From NCBI RefSeq assembly GCF_937863155.1, contig NZ_CALMFB010000067.1:1-47068 (forward strand): a stretch of 47,068 nucleotides of DNA, given 5' to 3'. Made by a program: the position numbers and the translations under genes. Below are positions 1 to 7,503 of the stretch, piece after piece. The notes below the pieces were generated by a model. It made no database searches and was not told where the DNA came from. It saw only the letters and a list, made by a program, of their open reading frames with translations. How positions within the stretch are numbered: position 1 is the first letter of the stretch; each line of letters opens with the position of its first letter. Source of the stretch: an uncultured Brevundimonas sp. GTDB lineage: Bacteria; Pseudomonadota; Alphaproteobacteria; Caulobacterales; Caulobacteraceae.

Positions 1-679
1 TGGCCAGGCCCCAGCGGCGGGCGCCCGCGCCGTCGCCGGCGTCGCCGCCCGCGCTGACCACCACGCGGCGGCCGGCGGGCAGGGCGGCGGGGTCGATCTT
101 GGCCACGGCCAGGGCGGTCGGGGTTTCGCCGCCGAAGCCGTCGAAGACCGTCAGACTGTCCCATTCCCGGCGCAGGCCGATCCACCAGGGATCACCTGAA
201 TTGACGGCCAGGACGGCGACGCCGCCTTCCGACGCGGCGAAGGCCAGGGCGGCCTCGGGCGTGTGGGCGGTGCGGATGTCGGCCGCCGCGCCGAACCGCC
301 GACGGGCGCCGTCGAAGGCGCGGGCCGGATCGACCGGGGCCCAGACCTGGACCTTCTGCACGCCCTGGCGCGCCAGGCCCCAGCCGACGATCTCGCGCCA
401 CAGCTGGCCCACCGCCTCGGCGTTGTCGGGTGCGCAGCGATCCAGCATGCGGGCCATCACCGCCTGTTCGCGGTCAGGGCGCAGCTTGGTGTGCGGGCCG
501 GCGGGCGCGTCCTTGGCGCGGCCGACACGCTCGGCCAGGCGCAGGCGCTGCTCGAACAGGGCCAGAAGCTGGTCGTCGACCAGATCGATCTCGTGCCGCA
601 GGGCCGCCAGGGCCATCTGCTCGGGCGTGATGTCGGCGGCCTGGGGCCAGACCTGCTGAATACGGGCGGGGGAAGACAT
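1..679 (-). CDS. Chorismate mutase, AroQ-type N-terminus (3' end beyond window)
   Basis: Converts chorismate to prephenate, the branch step to Phe and Tyr. The start is ATG at 679 and the frame stays open to base 1, so about 226 residues are seen and the C-terminus is missing. Residues about 25-110 look like an AroQ helical chorismate mutase: LRHEIDLVDDQLLALFEQR, then RVGRAK, then a segment of the R(D)REQAVMARM kind. A second part of over 100 residues follows (for example WWIGLRREWDSLTVF) that I do not recognise, but alphaproteobacterial chorismate mutases are often longer than the bare domain. No clear Shine-Dalgarno precedes the ATG. The gene lies 103 bases after the stop of a Phe/Tyr-rich leader peptide and downstream of prephenate dehydratase and DAHP synthase, which fits its pathway. 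The family is confident; the role of the C-terminal half is unknown. Confidence 0.85.
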   Translation of the reverse strand, partial: MSSPARIQQVWPQAADITPEQMALAALRHEIDLVDDQLLALFEQRLRLAERVGRAKDAPAGPHTKLRPDREQAVMARMLDRCAPDNAEAVGQLWREIVGWGLARQGVQKVQVWAPVDPARAFDGARRRFGAAADIRTAHTPEAALAFAASEGGVAVLAVNSGDPWWIGLRREWDSLTVFDGFGGETPTALAVAKIDPAALPAGRRVVVSAGGDAGDGAGARRWGLA

Positions 680-724
680 GGGAAGCGGACTTTCGGAAGA
701 CGGAATTCGATGCAGGGCGGGGAG

Positions 725-742
725 CCGCTTCGGTCGAAGCGG
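725..742 (-). promoter_or_regulatory. Attenuator-like hairpin between leader peptide and chorismate mutase
   Basis: In the minus-strand transcript CCGCUUC and GAAGCGG form a perfect 7-bp stem with a 4-base loop. The 3' arm could instead pair with a second CCGCUUC (plus positions 682-688) only two bases before the chorismate mutase AUG. Upstream, CGCCGGC at the end of the leader frame can pair with GCCGGCG just before this hairpin. The segments can therefore form competing structures. No U-tract follows, so control of translation initiation is as likely as transcription termination. This is inference from base pairing only. Confidence 0.5.
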
Positions 743-782
743 TCGCCGGCGAGACTGTCAGGAGCGTTCGCGCCCGGACGCC

Positions 783-875
783 TCAGCCGGCGTATCGAAA
801 GCCGTAAAAGCCGAAATACAGGGCGGTCGCGCGCGAGCGGGTGTTCAGTTCGACGGTGGCGCGCAGCGTGGACAT
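783..875 (-). CDS. Phe/Tyr-rich leader peptide (putative attenuator), 30 aa
   Basis: A short frame, ATG at 875 and TGA at 785-783, encodes 30 residues that end in ALYFGFYGFRYAG: three Phe and three Tyr within eleven residues. It lies between the prephenate dehydratase gene (66 bases upstream) and the chorismate mutase gene (103 bases downstream). This is the layout of an amino-acid attenuator, in which ribosome stalling on aromatic codons when Phe-tRNA or Tyr-tRNA is scarce changes downstream RNA folding. A TTGACG sequence at the end of the preceding gene could be a -35 box, but I see no convincing -10. The peptide is unlikely to have a function apart from being translated. Confidence is high for the composition and position, moderate for the mechanism. 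Confidence 0.75.
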   Translation of the reverse strand: MSTLRATVELNTRSRATALYFGFYGFRYAG

Positions 876-940
876 GGGTCCGGTTCCGTTGGGATCGTTC
901 GGCGATCCTGCATCCCGGATCGCGCATGGATCGTGCCGCG

Positions 941-1534
941 TCAACCCGCCTCGGCGCTCAACAGGACAAATCGCGTTCGGTTGTCGGCCGAATCCTGAAG
1001 ATCGTTGCGCAGAATCGACAGGCCATAGGCTTCGGCCGCGCCCAGCGGGGCGATGGCGGCGCGGGTGCGGTCGCCCGCCTGGGCCACGGCCTGGGCCGCA
1101 CCGGCGGTGTCGAACGCCTCGACGGCGGTCAGCCCCATGGCGGCCAGGGTGTGCACGCACTGGCCCAGGGCGGCGGGGTGGCTTTCGGCCGTGCGGATGT
1201 CGGCCAGGCGTGCGCCGGACGGCGCCATCAGGGCCAGGCGGATCGGGCGCCACACCTCGGCGATCGGCTCCATATCCAGGGCCTCGACCAGGCTGGCCGC
1301 CGGTTCGACCCGGCCGATGATGGCGTTCTCGACCGGGATCAGTGCGCAGCCGCAGTCGCCGGACAGCATGGCCTGAATGGCGTCCTCGAAGGTGGCGAAC
1401 CCGACCGGCGTGTCCCAGGGGCGCAGGCGCAGGCAGGCTTCGTGGCTGAAGGCGCCGGGCGCGCCCTGATAGGCGACACGGCCCCGCACCGTGGGCGGCG
1501 CGGTGTCTTCGGGCGCGCCTTCGACGTGGGTCAT
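941..1534 (-). CDS. pheA: Prephenate dehydratase catalytic domain without ACT domain
   Basis: Converts prephenate to phenylpyruvate for Phe synthesis. The 197 residues cover the whole catalytic domain: [14 protein letters not shown] near the N-terminus, the PVEN motif (usually PIENS; here PVENA), [19 protein letters not shown], and the hallmark DNRTRF near the C-terminus. The protein ends nine residues after that motif. Family members are usually about 280 residues with a C-terminal ACT domain that binds Phe, and that domain is absent. The DNA downstream of the stop shows no leftover ACT coding in any frame I checked. The ATG overlaps the DAHP synthase stop (ATGA), so the two are translationally coupled. 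Loss of the Phe-binding domain suggests control by other means; the leader peptide just downstream is a candidate. Confidence 0.85.
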   Translation of the reverse strand: MTHVEGAPEDTAPPTVRGRVAYQGAPGAFSHEACLRLRPWDTPVGFATFEDAIQAMLSGDCGCALIPVENAIIGRVEPAASLVEALDMEPIAEVWRPIRLALMAPSGARLADIRTAESHPAALGQCVHTLAAMGLTAVEAFDTAGAAQAVAQAGDRTRAAIAPLGAAEAYGLSILRNDLQDSADNRTRFVLLSAEAG

Positions 1535-2904
1535 GCGGCGGCCGAGCGCGCTTGGCGCCCCGCCTTCAGACGTTCGGCCACCAGGAAAGCCAGCTCCAGC
1601 GCCTGATCGGCGTTCAGCCGCGGGTCGCAATGGGTGTGGTAACGGCTGGACAGGTCGTCCTCGGTCACCGCCTGGGCGCCGCCCAGACATTCGGTGACGT
1701 TCTGGCCGGTCATCTCCAGATGGACGCCGCCAGGGTGCACGCCCTCGGCCTCTGCCACGTCGATGAAGCTGCGCACCTCGGCCAGGATGCGGTCGAAGGG
1801 GCGGGTCTTGTAACCGTTGGCCGCCTTCAGCGTATTGCCGTGCATCGGGTCGATCGACCAGACGACGCGCTTGCCGTGCGCCTTTGCCGCCGCCATCAGG
1901 CCGGGCAGGCGGTCGCCCACCTTGTCGGCGCCGAACCGGCCGATCAGGGTCAGGCGGCCGGGGGTGTTGTCGGGGTTCAGGGCGTCGATCAGGCGCAGCA
2001 GTTCGTCCGGCTCCAGCGTCGGGCCGCATTTGACGCCGATGGGATTGCGGATGCCGCGCATGAACTCGACATGGGCGCCGTCCAGCTGGCGCGTCCGCTC
2101 GCCGATCCACAGCATGTGCGCCGAGGTGTCGAACCATTCGCCGGTCGATCCGTCCAGCCGGGTCAGGGCGCTTTCGACATTCAGCAGCAGGGCCTCATGG
2201 CTGGTGAAGACCTCGACCCGCGCCAGGTCGGGGTGGGTGGCGGGGGTCACGCCCACCGCCTCCATGAAGGCCAGGGCCTCGCCGATCTTGTCGGCCAGGT
2301 CGCGATAACGGGCGCCATAGGCATTGTCGCCCGCGAACCCCAGGGTCCAGCGATGGATGTTGTACAGGTCGGCATACCCCCCGCTGGCGTAGCCGCGCAG
2401 CAGGTTCAGCGTCGCCGCCGACTGGTGATAGGCCTTCAAGAGCCGCTGCGGATCGGGCAGGCGGTCCTCGGCCGTGAAGGCCATGCCATTGATGATGTCG
2501 CCGCGATAGCTGGGCAGGGTGACATCGCCGATGGTCTCCAGCCCGGACGAGCGCGGCTTGGCGAACTGGCCGGCGATGCGGCCGACCTTCACCACCGGCT
2601 TGCGCCCCGCAAAGGTCAGGACCACCGCCATCTGCAGGATCAGGCGGAAGGCGTCGCGGATGTTGTCGGTCGAGAATTCCTTGAAGCTTTCGGCGCAGTC
2701 GCCGCCCTGAAGCAGGAAGGCCTCGCCCGCCTCGACCTGGGCCAGGCGTTCGGTCAGCTTGCGCGCCTCCCCCGCGAAGACCAGGGGCGGCATGGCGCTG
2801 AGTTCATCCTCGACCGCCGCCAGGGCGCGCGCATCCGGATAGTCCGTGGGCATCTGCACCACGGGTTTGTTCCGCCAGCTGTCCGGGTTCCAACGCATAC
2901 TCAT
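1531..2904 (-). CDS. aroG: Class II 3-deoxy-7-phosphoheptulonate (DAHP) synthase
   Basis: First step of the shikimate pathway: phosphoenolpyruvate plus erythrose 4-phosphate gives DAHP. The 457-residue length and content fit the plant-like class II family: WNPDSWR near the N-terminus, [11 protein letters not shown] at about 80-90, [51 protein letters not shown]-like lysine region, [10 protein letters not shown], and [16 protein letters not shown] chose the ATG at 2904 because a promoter-like TTGTTC - 17 - TATCTT lies so that transcription should begin at or next to this codon, and there is no Shine-Dalgarno. An in-frame ATG two codons later is the alternative. It is the first gene of the aromatic block, overlapping pheA by four bases. 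Confidence 0.95.
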   Translation of the reverse strand: MSMRWNPDSWRNKPVVQMPTDYPDARALAAVEDELSAMPPLVFAGEARKLTERLAQVEAGEAFLLQGGDCAESFKEFSTDNIRDAFRLILQMAVVLTFAGRKPVVKVGRIAGQFAKPRSSGLETIGDVTLPSYRGDIINGMAFTAEDRLPDPQRLLKAYHQSAATLNLLRGYASGGYADLYNIHRWTLGFAGDNAYGARYRDLADKIGEALAFMEAVGVTPATHPDLARVEVFTSHEALLLNVESALTRLDGSTGEWFDTSAHMLWIGERTRQLDGAHVEFMRGIRNPIGVKCGPTLEPDELLRLIDALNPDNTPGRLTLIGRFGADKVGDRLPGLMAAAKAHGKRVVWSIDPMHGNTLKAANGYKTRPFDRILAEVRSFIDVAEAEGVHPGGVHLEMTGQNVTECLGGAQAVTEDDLSSRYHTHCDPRLNADQALELAFLVAERLKAGRQARSAAA

Positions 2905-2910
2905 GCGATC

Positions 2911-2939
2911 AAGATAGGCCGTTGACGGTGCGGGAACAA
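2911..2939 (-). promoter_or_regulatory. Promoter of the DAHP synthase operon, apparently leaderless
   Basis: On the minus strand TTGTTC (2939-2934) is followed after 17 bases by TATCTT (2916-2911). The ATG begins six bases further on, so the predicted start site falls on or beside the A of the start codon. Leaderless mRNAs are common in Caulobacter. Confidence 0.5.
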
Positions 2940-2959
2940 TGCGGGCGAAACGCCTGGGT

Positions 2960-3205
2960 CTAACCGCGTCGCTCCAGCGACAGGATCGCCTCGTTGATCT
3001 CGTCCAGCCGGCCCGCCAGCACGGCCTGGGCGTCATAAAGTCCGCGATTGTAGAAGGCCGGTCCCATCTCGCGCGCCAGGAAGTCGATCAGCATCTGCGC
3101 CGCCAGGGCGCCCAGTTCGACCTCATATTCATCGCGGAACCAGGCCTGCAGCCGGAGCGTCAGGGCGGCGATCTCTTCACGGCTGAAGGTGATGGGGCGG
3201 GTCAC
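2960..3205 (-). CDS. DUF2164 family protein
   Basis: An 81-residue acidic protein matching the DUF2164 pattern: it begins with [19 protein letters not shown], continues with a conserved [19 protein letters not shown] block and then a [16 protein letters not shown] segment. No signal peptide or membrane segment. Its ATG overlaps the stop of the ABC-F gene (ATGA at 3202-3205), so it is the second gene of that operon. The family has no established function, and the context adds little beyond a possible link to translation. Confidence 0.8.
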   Translation of the reverse strand: MTRPITFSREEIAALTLRLQAWFRDEYEVELGALAAQMLIDFLAREMGPAFYNRGLYDAQAVLAGRLDEINEAILSLERRG

Positions 3206-5127
3206 AGGGCGTCGGCCAGGGCTTCTTCGGCCTGCATCCAGGCGGCCTCGGCGGCGTCCAGATCGGCCTGGGTCTTGGCGCGGGCGCGGGTCAGACCCTC
3301 CAGCGCCTTGGGGTCGGACACGGCGGCCTGGGCCAGGTCGTCGTCGATGCGCGCCACCTCGGCCGCCAGCCGGGCCATGGTCTCTTCGGCCTTCCTGGCC
3401 GCATGGCGCAGGGTCGAGGGCGAGGGGCCGGTGGCTTTCTTGCCCCTATCGCTCGCGCCGCGGGCGTTCGCTGCTTGAGGGGCGCCCCTATCGCTCGCGG
3501 TTTGAGCGGCGGGTTCAGGCTCGTCGGGCTTGAGCTGGGCCGGGCGGACGACGCCGGCCTGTTTGGCGCGGTCCAGGACGAATTTCGCATAGTCGTCCAT
3601 GTCGCCCTCGAACGGCTTGACCGTGCCGTCCGCCGCCAGCCACAGCCGGTCGGCCACCAGCTCCATCAGCGACCGGTCGTGGGTGATCAGGATGACCGCG
3701 CCCGTATATTCGTTCAGCGCATCCAGCAGGGCGCGGCGGCTGTCAATGTCCAGGTGGTTGGTCGGTTCGTCCAGGATCAGGATGTGCGGCGCATCCATGG
3801 CCACCAGGTTCAGCAGCAGGCGCGCGCGTTCGCCGCCCGACAGGCTGTCGACCTTGGTCTCCTGCTTTTCGAACGGCAGGCCGAACTGGGCCAGGCGGCT
3901 GCGGCGGCTGTTTTCGGAGGCGTCCGGCATGGCCCGGCGGATGATCTCCAGCGGGGTGTCGGTCGGGTCCATGGCCTCGATCTGGTGCTGGTGGAACCAG
4001 CCTACCCGCATCTTGCCGTCGCGGTGGAACTCGCCCGCCTGGATGTCCAGCGCCTTGGCGATCAGCTTGGCGAAGGTCGACTTGCCGGCGCCGTTGACGC
4101 CCAGAAGGCCGATGCGGTCGTCCAGGTCCATGCGCAGGTTCAGATGCTTCAGCACCGCCTTGCCGGGTTCATAGCCCACCGATGCCTTCTCCAGCCGGAT
4201 CAGGGGCGGGGGCAGGGGGCGTTCGGGCGACGGCAGAACGAAGGGCGCCACGCGTTCTTCAGGCGGCAGCTCGATCCGCTGCATCTTCTCCAGCTTCTTG
4301 ACCCGCGACTGGGCCTGGGTGGCCTTGGACGCCTTGGCCTTGAAGCGATCCACGAATTTCTGAAGGTGGGCGCGCTCGGCGTCCTGCTTGGCCTTGTTGG
4401 CCTCCATCAGGCGCAGCTTCTCGGCGCGGGTCTTTTCGAAGGTGTCGTAGTTGCCGGTGTAAAGCTCCAGCCTGCGGTTCGACAGGTGCAGGATGTGGGT
4501 GCAGACCTCGTTCAGCATCTCGCGGTCGTGCGAGATGATAAGGGCCGTCGCCGGATATTTCTTGAGCCGGGCTTCAAGCCACAGGGCGCCTTCCAGGTCC
4601 AGATAGTTGGTCGGTTCGTCCAGCAGCAGCATGTCCGGCTGGGCGAACAGGGCCGCCGCCAGGGCCACGCGCATGCGCCACCCGCCAGAGAAATGGGCCA
4701 TCGGGCGATGGATGTCCTCCTGGCTGAACCCCAGACCGACCAGGATTTCGGCCGCGCGGGCCGGGGCGGCGTCGGCGTCGATCTCGATCAGCCGGGCCCA
4801 GATCTCGCCCATCTCCTCCGGCTCGGCGGTCTCCAGCCGGGTCATCAGGTCGTGCCGTTCGGCATCGGCCTCCAGAATGGTCTCCAGCACGCTGACGGGC
4901 GTGGCGGGGTGCTCCTGATCCACCGAGCCGATGCGGGCGGTCTTGGGCAGGCTGACCTCGTCACCCCCGGCGACCAGTTCGCCCAGGATCACCTTGAACA
5001 GGGTCGACTTGCCGATGCCGTTGCGGCCCACCAGCCCGACCTTGGCGCCCGGCGGCAGGCTGACGGAGGCGTTCTCAAGGAACTGGCGGCCCCAGGCGTT
5101 GAGGGTCAGGTTGGTGATCTTAAGCAT
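3202..5127 (-). CDS. ABC-F family ATPase (Uup/YheS/EttA-like)
   Basis: A 641-residue soluble protein with two ABC domains and no membrane segments. Domain 1: Walker [10 protein letters not shown] at 34-42, signature FSGGWRMR, Walker [13 protein letters not shown] charged linker follows (about residues 240-290, rich in Lys and Glu), then domain 2: [30 protein letters not shown]. The C-terminal tail (about 575-641) is a predicted coiled coil. Family members bind the ribosome and act in translation or ribosome assembly, not transport. Residues about 548-562 (around [18 protein letters not shown]) are encoded by a palindromic repeat also found upstream of ndk, which looks like an in-frame insertion in the flexible linker before the coiled coil. 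The start at 5127 puts the first beta strand at the usual position. Confidence 0.92.
   Translation of the reverse strand: MLKITNLTLNAWGRQFLENASVSLPPGAKVGLVGRNGIGKSTLFKVILGELVAGGDEVSLPKTARIGSVDQEHPATPVSVLETILEADAERHDLMTRLETAEPEEMGEIWARLIEIDADAAPARAAEILVGLGFSQEDIHRPMAHFSGGWRMRVALAAALFAQPDMLLLDEPTNYLDLEGALWLEARLKKYPATALIISHDREMLNEVCTHILHLSNRRLELYTGNYDTFEKTRAEKLRLMEANKAKQDAERAHLQKFVDRFKAKASKATQAQSRVKKLEKMQRIELPPEERVAPFVLPSPERPLPPPLIRLEKASVGYEPGKAVLKHLNLRMDLDDRIGLLGVNGAGKSTFAKLIAKALDIQAGEFHRDGKMRVGWFHQHQIEAMDPTDTPLEIIRRAMPDASENSRRSRLAQFGLPFEKQETKVDSLSGGERARLLLNLVAMDAPHILILDEPTNHLDIDSRRALLDALNEYTGAVILITHDRSLMELVADRLWLAADGTVKPFEGDMDDYAKFVLDRAKQAGVVRPAQLKPDEPEPAAQTASDRGAPQAANARGASDRGKKATGPSPSTLRHAARKAEETMARLAAEVARIDDDLAQAAVSDPKALEGLTRARAKTQADLDAAEAAWMQAEEALADAL
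3442..3500. repeat. Palindromic repeat inside the ABC-F gene (one full copy, one half copy)
   Basis: Bases 3442-3483 form a 42-bp imperfect palindrome with ends GCCCCT and AGGGGC. It matches 36 of 42 positions of the reverse complement of 5154-5195. A second half copy (GCCCCTATCGCTCGCGG) follows directly at 3484-3500. The insertion keeps the reading frame of the ABC-F protein. Confidence 0.65.
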
Positions 5128-5153
5128 GGCGAACGGAGCTGCGCTTTGTTGTC

Positions 5154-5195
5154 GTCCCTCAAGCAGCGAGCGGCCGCGCCGCGAGCGTTAGGGAC
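5154..5195. repeat. Palindromic repeat upstream of ndk (second full copy)
   Basis: A 42-bp imperfect palindrome in opposite orientation to the copy in the ABC-F gene. Its ends are GTCCCT and AGGGAC, where the other copy has GCCCCT and AGGGGC: both arms changed together, preserving the pairing. It ends three bases before the ndk -35 box. Confidence 0.65.
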
Positions 5196-5198
5196 GCC

Positions 5199-5227
5199 TT
5201 GGAAATGACGAAGGCCGTCGCTATAAG
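5199..5227 (+). promoter_or_regulatory. ndk promoter
   Basis: TTGGAA at 5199-5204, 15 bases, then GCTATAAG at 5220-5227, close to the Caulobacter housekeeping -10 pattern. Predicted start about 30 bases before the ndk ATG. Confidence 0.5.
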
Positions 5228-5264
5228 CCCGCGACCCTCAATCTCCCAACAAGAAGTCGCTCCC

Positions 5265-5684
5265 ATGACCGAACGCACCTTCTCGATCATCAAGCCCGAC
5301 GCCACCCGTCGCAACCTGACCGGCGCCATCAACGCCGTCATCGAAGGCGCCGGCCTGCGCATCGTGGCCCAGCGCCGCGTCAAGCTGACCGAGGCCCAGG
5401 CCAAGAAATTCTACGAAGTCCACGCCGAACGCCCCTTCTACGGCGAACTGGTCGGCCAGATGACCGCCGAGCCGGTGGTGGTCCAGGTTCTGGAAGGCGA
5501 CAACGCCGTGGCCGCCTATCGCGAAGTCATGGGCGCCACCAACCCGGAACAGGCCGCCGAAGGCACCATCCGCAAGCAATTCGCCCTGTCGATCGGTGAA
5601 AACTCGGTCCACGGCTCGGACAGCCTGGAGAACGCCGGCATCGAGATCGCCCAGTTCTTCACCGACGACCAGATCGTCGGCTGA
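5265..5684 (+). CDS. ndk: Nucleoside diphosphate kinase
   Basis: Transfers the gamma phosphate of ATP to nucleoside diphosphates through a phosphohistidine. The 139 residues are the usual length. The N-terminus [15 protein letters not shown], the central [11 protein letters not shown] and the active-site NSVHGSDS (His116) are all present and intact. The frame is open further upstream, but ATG 5265 gives the family N-terminus and follows the promoter by about 30 bases. It is a single-gene unit closed by a strong terminator. Confidence 0.97.
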   Translation: MTERTFSIIKPDATRRNLTGAINAVIEGAGLRIVAQRRVKLTEAQAKKFYEVHAERPFYGELVGQMTAEPVVVQVLEGDNAVAAYREVMGATNPEQAAEGTIRKQFALSIGENSVHGSDSLENAGIEIAQFFTDDQIVG

Positions 5685-5707
5685 TCGATCCCCGATCATT
5701 GCATCGG

Positions 5708-5740
5708 AACGGCCGGATCAGCGATGATCCGGCCGTTTTC
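5708..5740 (+). terminator. ndk terminator
   Basis: AACGGCCGGATCA - GCGA - TGATCCGGCCGTT, a 13-bp perfect stem, followed by a short T run (TTC). It starts 23 bases after the ndk stop. Confidence 0.85.
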
Positions 5741-5778
5741 GTATTCCGGCCCGGCGCCGGACGGGTGAGACAGGCCGC

Positions 5779-6465
5779 ATGAAGCAGTATGGGCGCAAGG
5801 GGGTGATGCTGGCGGCGTCGCTGTCGGCGCTGGCGGGCTATGTCGACGCCGTCGGATTTCTGACGCTGGGCGGCTTCTTCGTCTCCTTCATGAGCGGCAA
5901 TACGACCCGGCTGGGCGTCGCCATCGCGGGCGGCGGCGGGGCGGCGGCGTTGACGGCGCTGGGGCTGATCGTCCTGTTCGTGGTCGGGGTGATCGTGGGC
6001 GCCACGGTGGCGCGCCGGGCGGGCGAGGGGCGCCGGGCCTTGGTTCTGGCAGTCGAGGCGGCGCTGCTGTTGATGGCGGCGGCGGTCTTCACGGCCGGTC
6101 ATCGCGAGGCGGCCATGATCGCCGTGACCCTGGCCATGGGGGTCGAGAATGCGGTGTTCCAGCGTGACGGCGATGTCGGCGTCGGCCTGACCTATATGAC
6201 CGGCGCCCTGGTCAAGGCGGGCCAGCGGATCGCCACCGCCCTGCACGGCGGCCCGCGCTGGGACTGGTGGCCCTATCTGGCGCTGTGGGCGGGCCTGTGC
6301 GCCGGGGGCGCGCTGGGGGCGGCCGCCTTCGTCCGGTTCGGCGGGCTGGCGCTGTGGGCGGCGGCGGGCGTGGTCGTGTGTCTGATGCTCGCCGTCTGGC
6401 GGGTCGAGATGCGGGAACGGCGTGTGGGCGGGCACGTTCCTGTGTCGGACCGACAGGGAGATTGA
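5779..6465 (+). CDS. DUF1275 (YoaK-type) membrane protein
   Basis: A 228-residue inner-membrane protein with about six hydrophobic segments (roughly 10-30, 45-75, 85-105, 110-130, 165-185, 190-210). The N-terminal block with GYVDAVGFLTLGGFFVSFMSGNTT is the DUF1275 signature, and the ENAVFQ and TYMTGALVK segments later in the protein also match. Function is unknown; some relatives are annotated as transporters without firm evidence. Its 3' end carries a sigma-T-like promoter for the next gene. Confidence 0.85.
   Translation: MKQYGRKGVMLAASLSALAGYVDAVGFLTLGGFFVSFMSGNTTRLGVAIAGGGGAAALTALGLIVLFVVGVIVGATVARRAGEGRRALVLAVEAALLLMAAAVFTAGHREAAMIAVTLAMGVENAVFQRDGDVGVGLTYMTGALVKAGQRIATALHGGPRWDWWPYLALWAGLCAGGALGAAAFVRFGGLALWAAAGVVVCLMLAVWRVEMRERRVGGHVPVSDRQGD
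6414..6438 (+). promoter_or_regulatory. Sigma-T/EcfG-type promoter of the glycine-zipper lipoprotein
   Basis: GGAAC at 6414-6418 and CGTT at 6435-6438, separated by 16 bases, a full match to the alphaproteobacterial general-stress promoter pattern. It lies inside the end of the DUF1275 gene, 30 bases before the next ATG. Confidence 0.65.
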
Positions 6466-6467
6466 CC

Positions 6468-6677
6468 ATGAAGACGATTTTCAAACTGGCTCCGATCGCC
6501 GCCGCCGCGCTGGCGCTTTCGGCCTGCGGCACGACCATGGAGCAACGCGCCGCCACCGGCGCCATCGGCGGGGCCCTGGCGGGTCAGGCCATCGGCGGCA
6601 ATACGGGCGCGACCGTGGCCGGGGCGGCCGTGGGCGCCGTGGCGGGCGCCGCGACGACGCCGGACCGTCCGCGCTAA
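6468..6677 (+). CDS. Small glycine-zipper lipoprotein
   Basis: 69 residues. A signal peptide (Lys3, hydrophobic to about residue 18) ends in the lipobox LSAC (Cys20), so the mature protein should be lipid-anchored in the envelope. The rest is Gly/Ala-rich with zipper periodicity (GAIGGALAGQAIGGNTG and GAAVGAVAGAA), as in OsmB-like and 17-kDa surface-antigen-type proteins. ATG 6468 follows AGGGAG with suitable spacing. It starts two bases after the DUF1275 stop but has its own sigma-T-like promoter, so it can be expressed under stress independently. Confidence 0.85.
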   Translation: MKTIFKLAPIAAAALALSACGTTMEQRAATGAIGGALAGQAIGGNTGATVAGAAVGAVAGAATTPDRPR

Positions 6678-6705
6678 ACGATCCGACTAGGGTCTGTACT
6701 CAATA

Positions 6706-6833
6706 CCGCTCATCCCCGCGAAAGCGGGGACCCAGTGATTTGGGCGATACGCTCTGCCGTCGGCCCACGAATGACGATCCCAGACCTCCTGCGCGGCAAA
6801 GAACTGGATCTCCGCTTTCGCGGGGATGAGCGG
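6706..6833. repeat. 128-bp inverted-repeat element
   Basis: Left arm 6706-6735 and right arm 6804-6833 are inverted copies with 28 of 30 matches. Each arm contains its own hairpin (CCCCGCGAAAGCGGGG type). The 68-bp centre shows no coding. It fits a small non-autonomous palindromic or MITE-like element and fills most of the gap between the lipoprotein gene and purN. Confidence 0.7.
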
Positions 6834-6887
6834 AGGTTAGCGTGTCACTGATTTCATTAGGCTTTAATTGAGTCGGCGCCCTAGACA

Positions 6888-6920
6888 CGAAACGGCCTCG
6901 CGGGTGACCGCGGGGCCGTT
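6888..6920 (-). terminator. purM-purN operon terminator
   Basis: On the minus strand AACGGCC...GGCCGTT (6920-6914 with 6897-6891), with an inner CGCG/CGCG pairing, is followed by TTTCG. It starts two bases after the purN stop. Confidence 0.75.
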
Positions 6921-6921
6921 G

Positions 6922-7500
6922 TCATGTCCGCTGGCGGCAGAAGTCGGCCAGGGCCTGCGGATAGAGGGCGTGTTCCGCCGTCTGCACCCGCCGGGCCAGG
7001 CTTTCGGGCGTGTCGTCCGGTTCGGTCGGCACGGTCGCTTGGGCCAGGATCGGGCCTTCGTCCACGCCTTCGGTCACCAGATGGATGGTGCAGCCGGCCT
7101 GGGTGTCGCCGGCCGCCAGGGCGCGCGCGTGGGTGTCCAGACCCGGATATTTCGGCAGCAGACTGGGATGGATGTTCAGCATCCGCCCGGCCCAGCGCCC
7201 GACCAGCCAGGGCGTCAGCAGGCGCATATAGCCCGCCAGGGCCACCACCTGGACGTCATGGTCCGCCAGAACCGTATCCACCGCCCGCTCATGCGCCTCA
7301 CGGTCTTGACCGTACGCGCGATGATCAATGGCGACGGCCGGGACGCCTCGATCCGCCGCCAGGGCCAGGCCGGCCGCATCCGGGCGGTTCGACACCACCA
7401 CGGCGATGCGGAATGGCGCATCGGGGGCCTGTGACGCCTCGATCAGAGCCGCCATGTTCGACCCGGCGCCGGAAATCAGGACGGCGACGCGCGTCGGCAC
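6922..7500 (-). CDS. purN: Phosphoribosylglycinamide formyltransferase (GART)
   Basis: Third step of purine synthesis: formyl transfer from 10-formyl-THF to GAR. 192 residues, the normal length. Visible motifs: GAGSN at 11-15 for the phosphate, and the catalytic triad Asn109, His111 (NIHPSLLP) and Asp147 (VDEGPIL). The start is GTG at 7500, three bases after the purM stop; no ATG lies nearby, and this start gives the expected beta strand (RVAVLISG). It forms an operon with purM, the usual alphaproteobacterial pairing. Confidence 0.95.
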   Translation of the reverse strand: MPTRVAVLISGAGSNMAALIEASQAPDAPFRIAVVVSNRPDAAGLALAADRGVPAVAIDHRAYGQDREAHERAVDTVLADHDVQVVALAGYMRLLTPWLVGRWAGRMLNIHPSLLPKYPGLDTHARALAAGDTQAGCTIHLVTEGVDEGPILAQATVPTEPDDTPESLARRVQTAEHALYPQALADFCRQRT

Positions 7501-7503
7501 GGA

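Noticed and set aside
263-1606. Long plus-strand open frame (447 codons)
   Set aside because: Antisense to chorismate mutase, the leader and pheA, which have clear family motifs. Its composition (Gln/Gly/His-rich) is that of a GC-rich shadow frame.
3403-5208. Plus-strand open frame of 601 codons
   Set aside because: Antisense to the ABC-F gene, with no recognisable domain; the ABC-F Walker motifs settle the coding strand.
6700-6888. Minus-strand open frame of 62 codons
   Set aside because: It lies within the inverted-repeat element and reads the repeat itself; no ribosome site.
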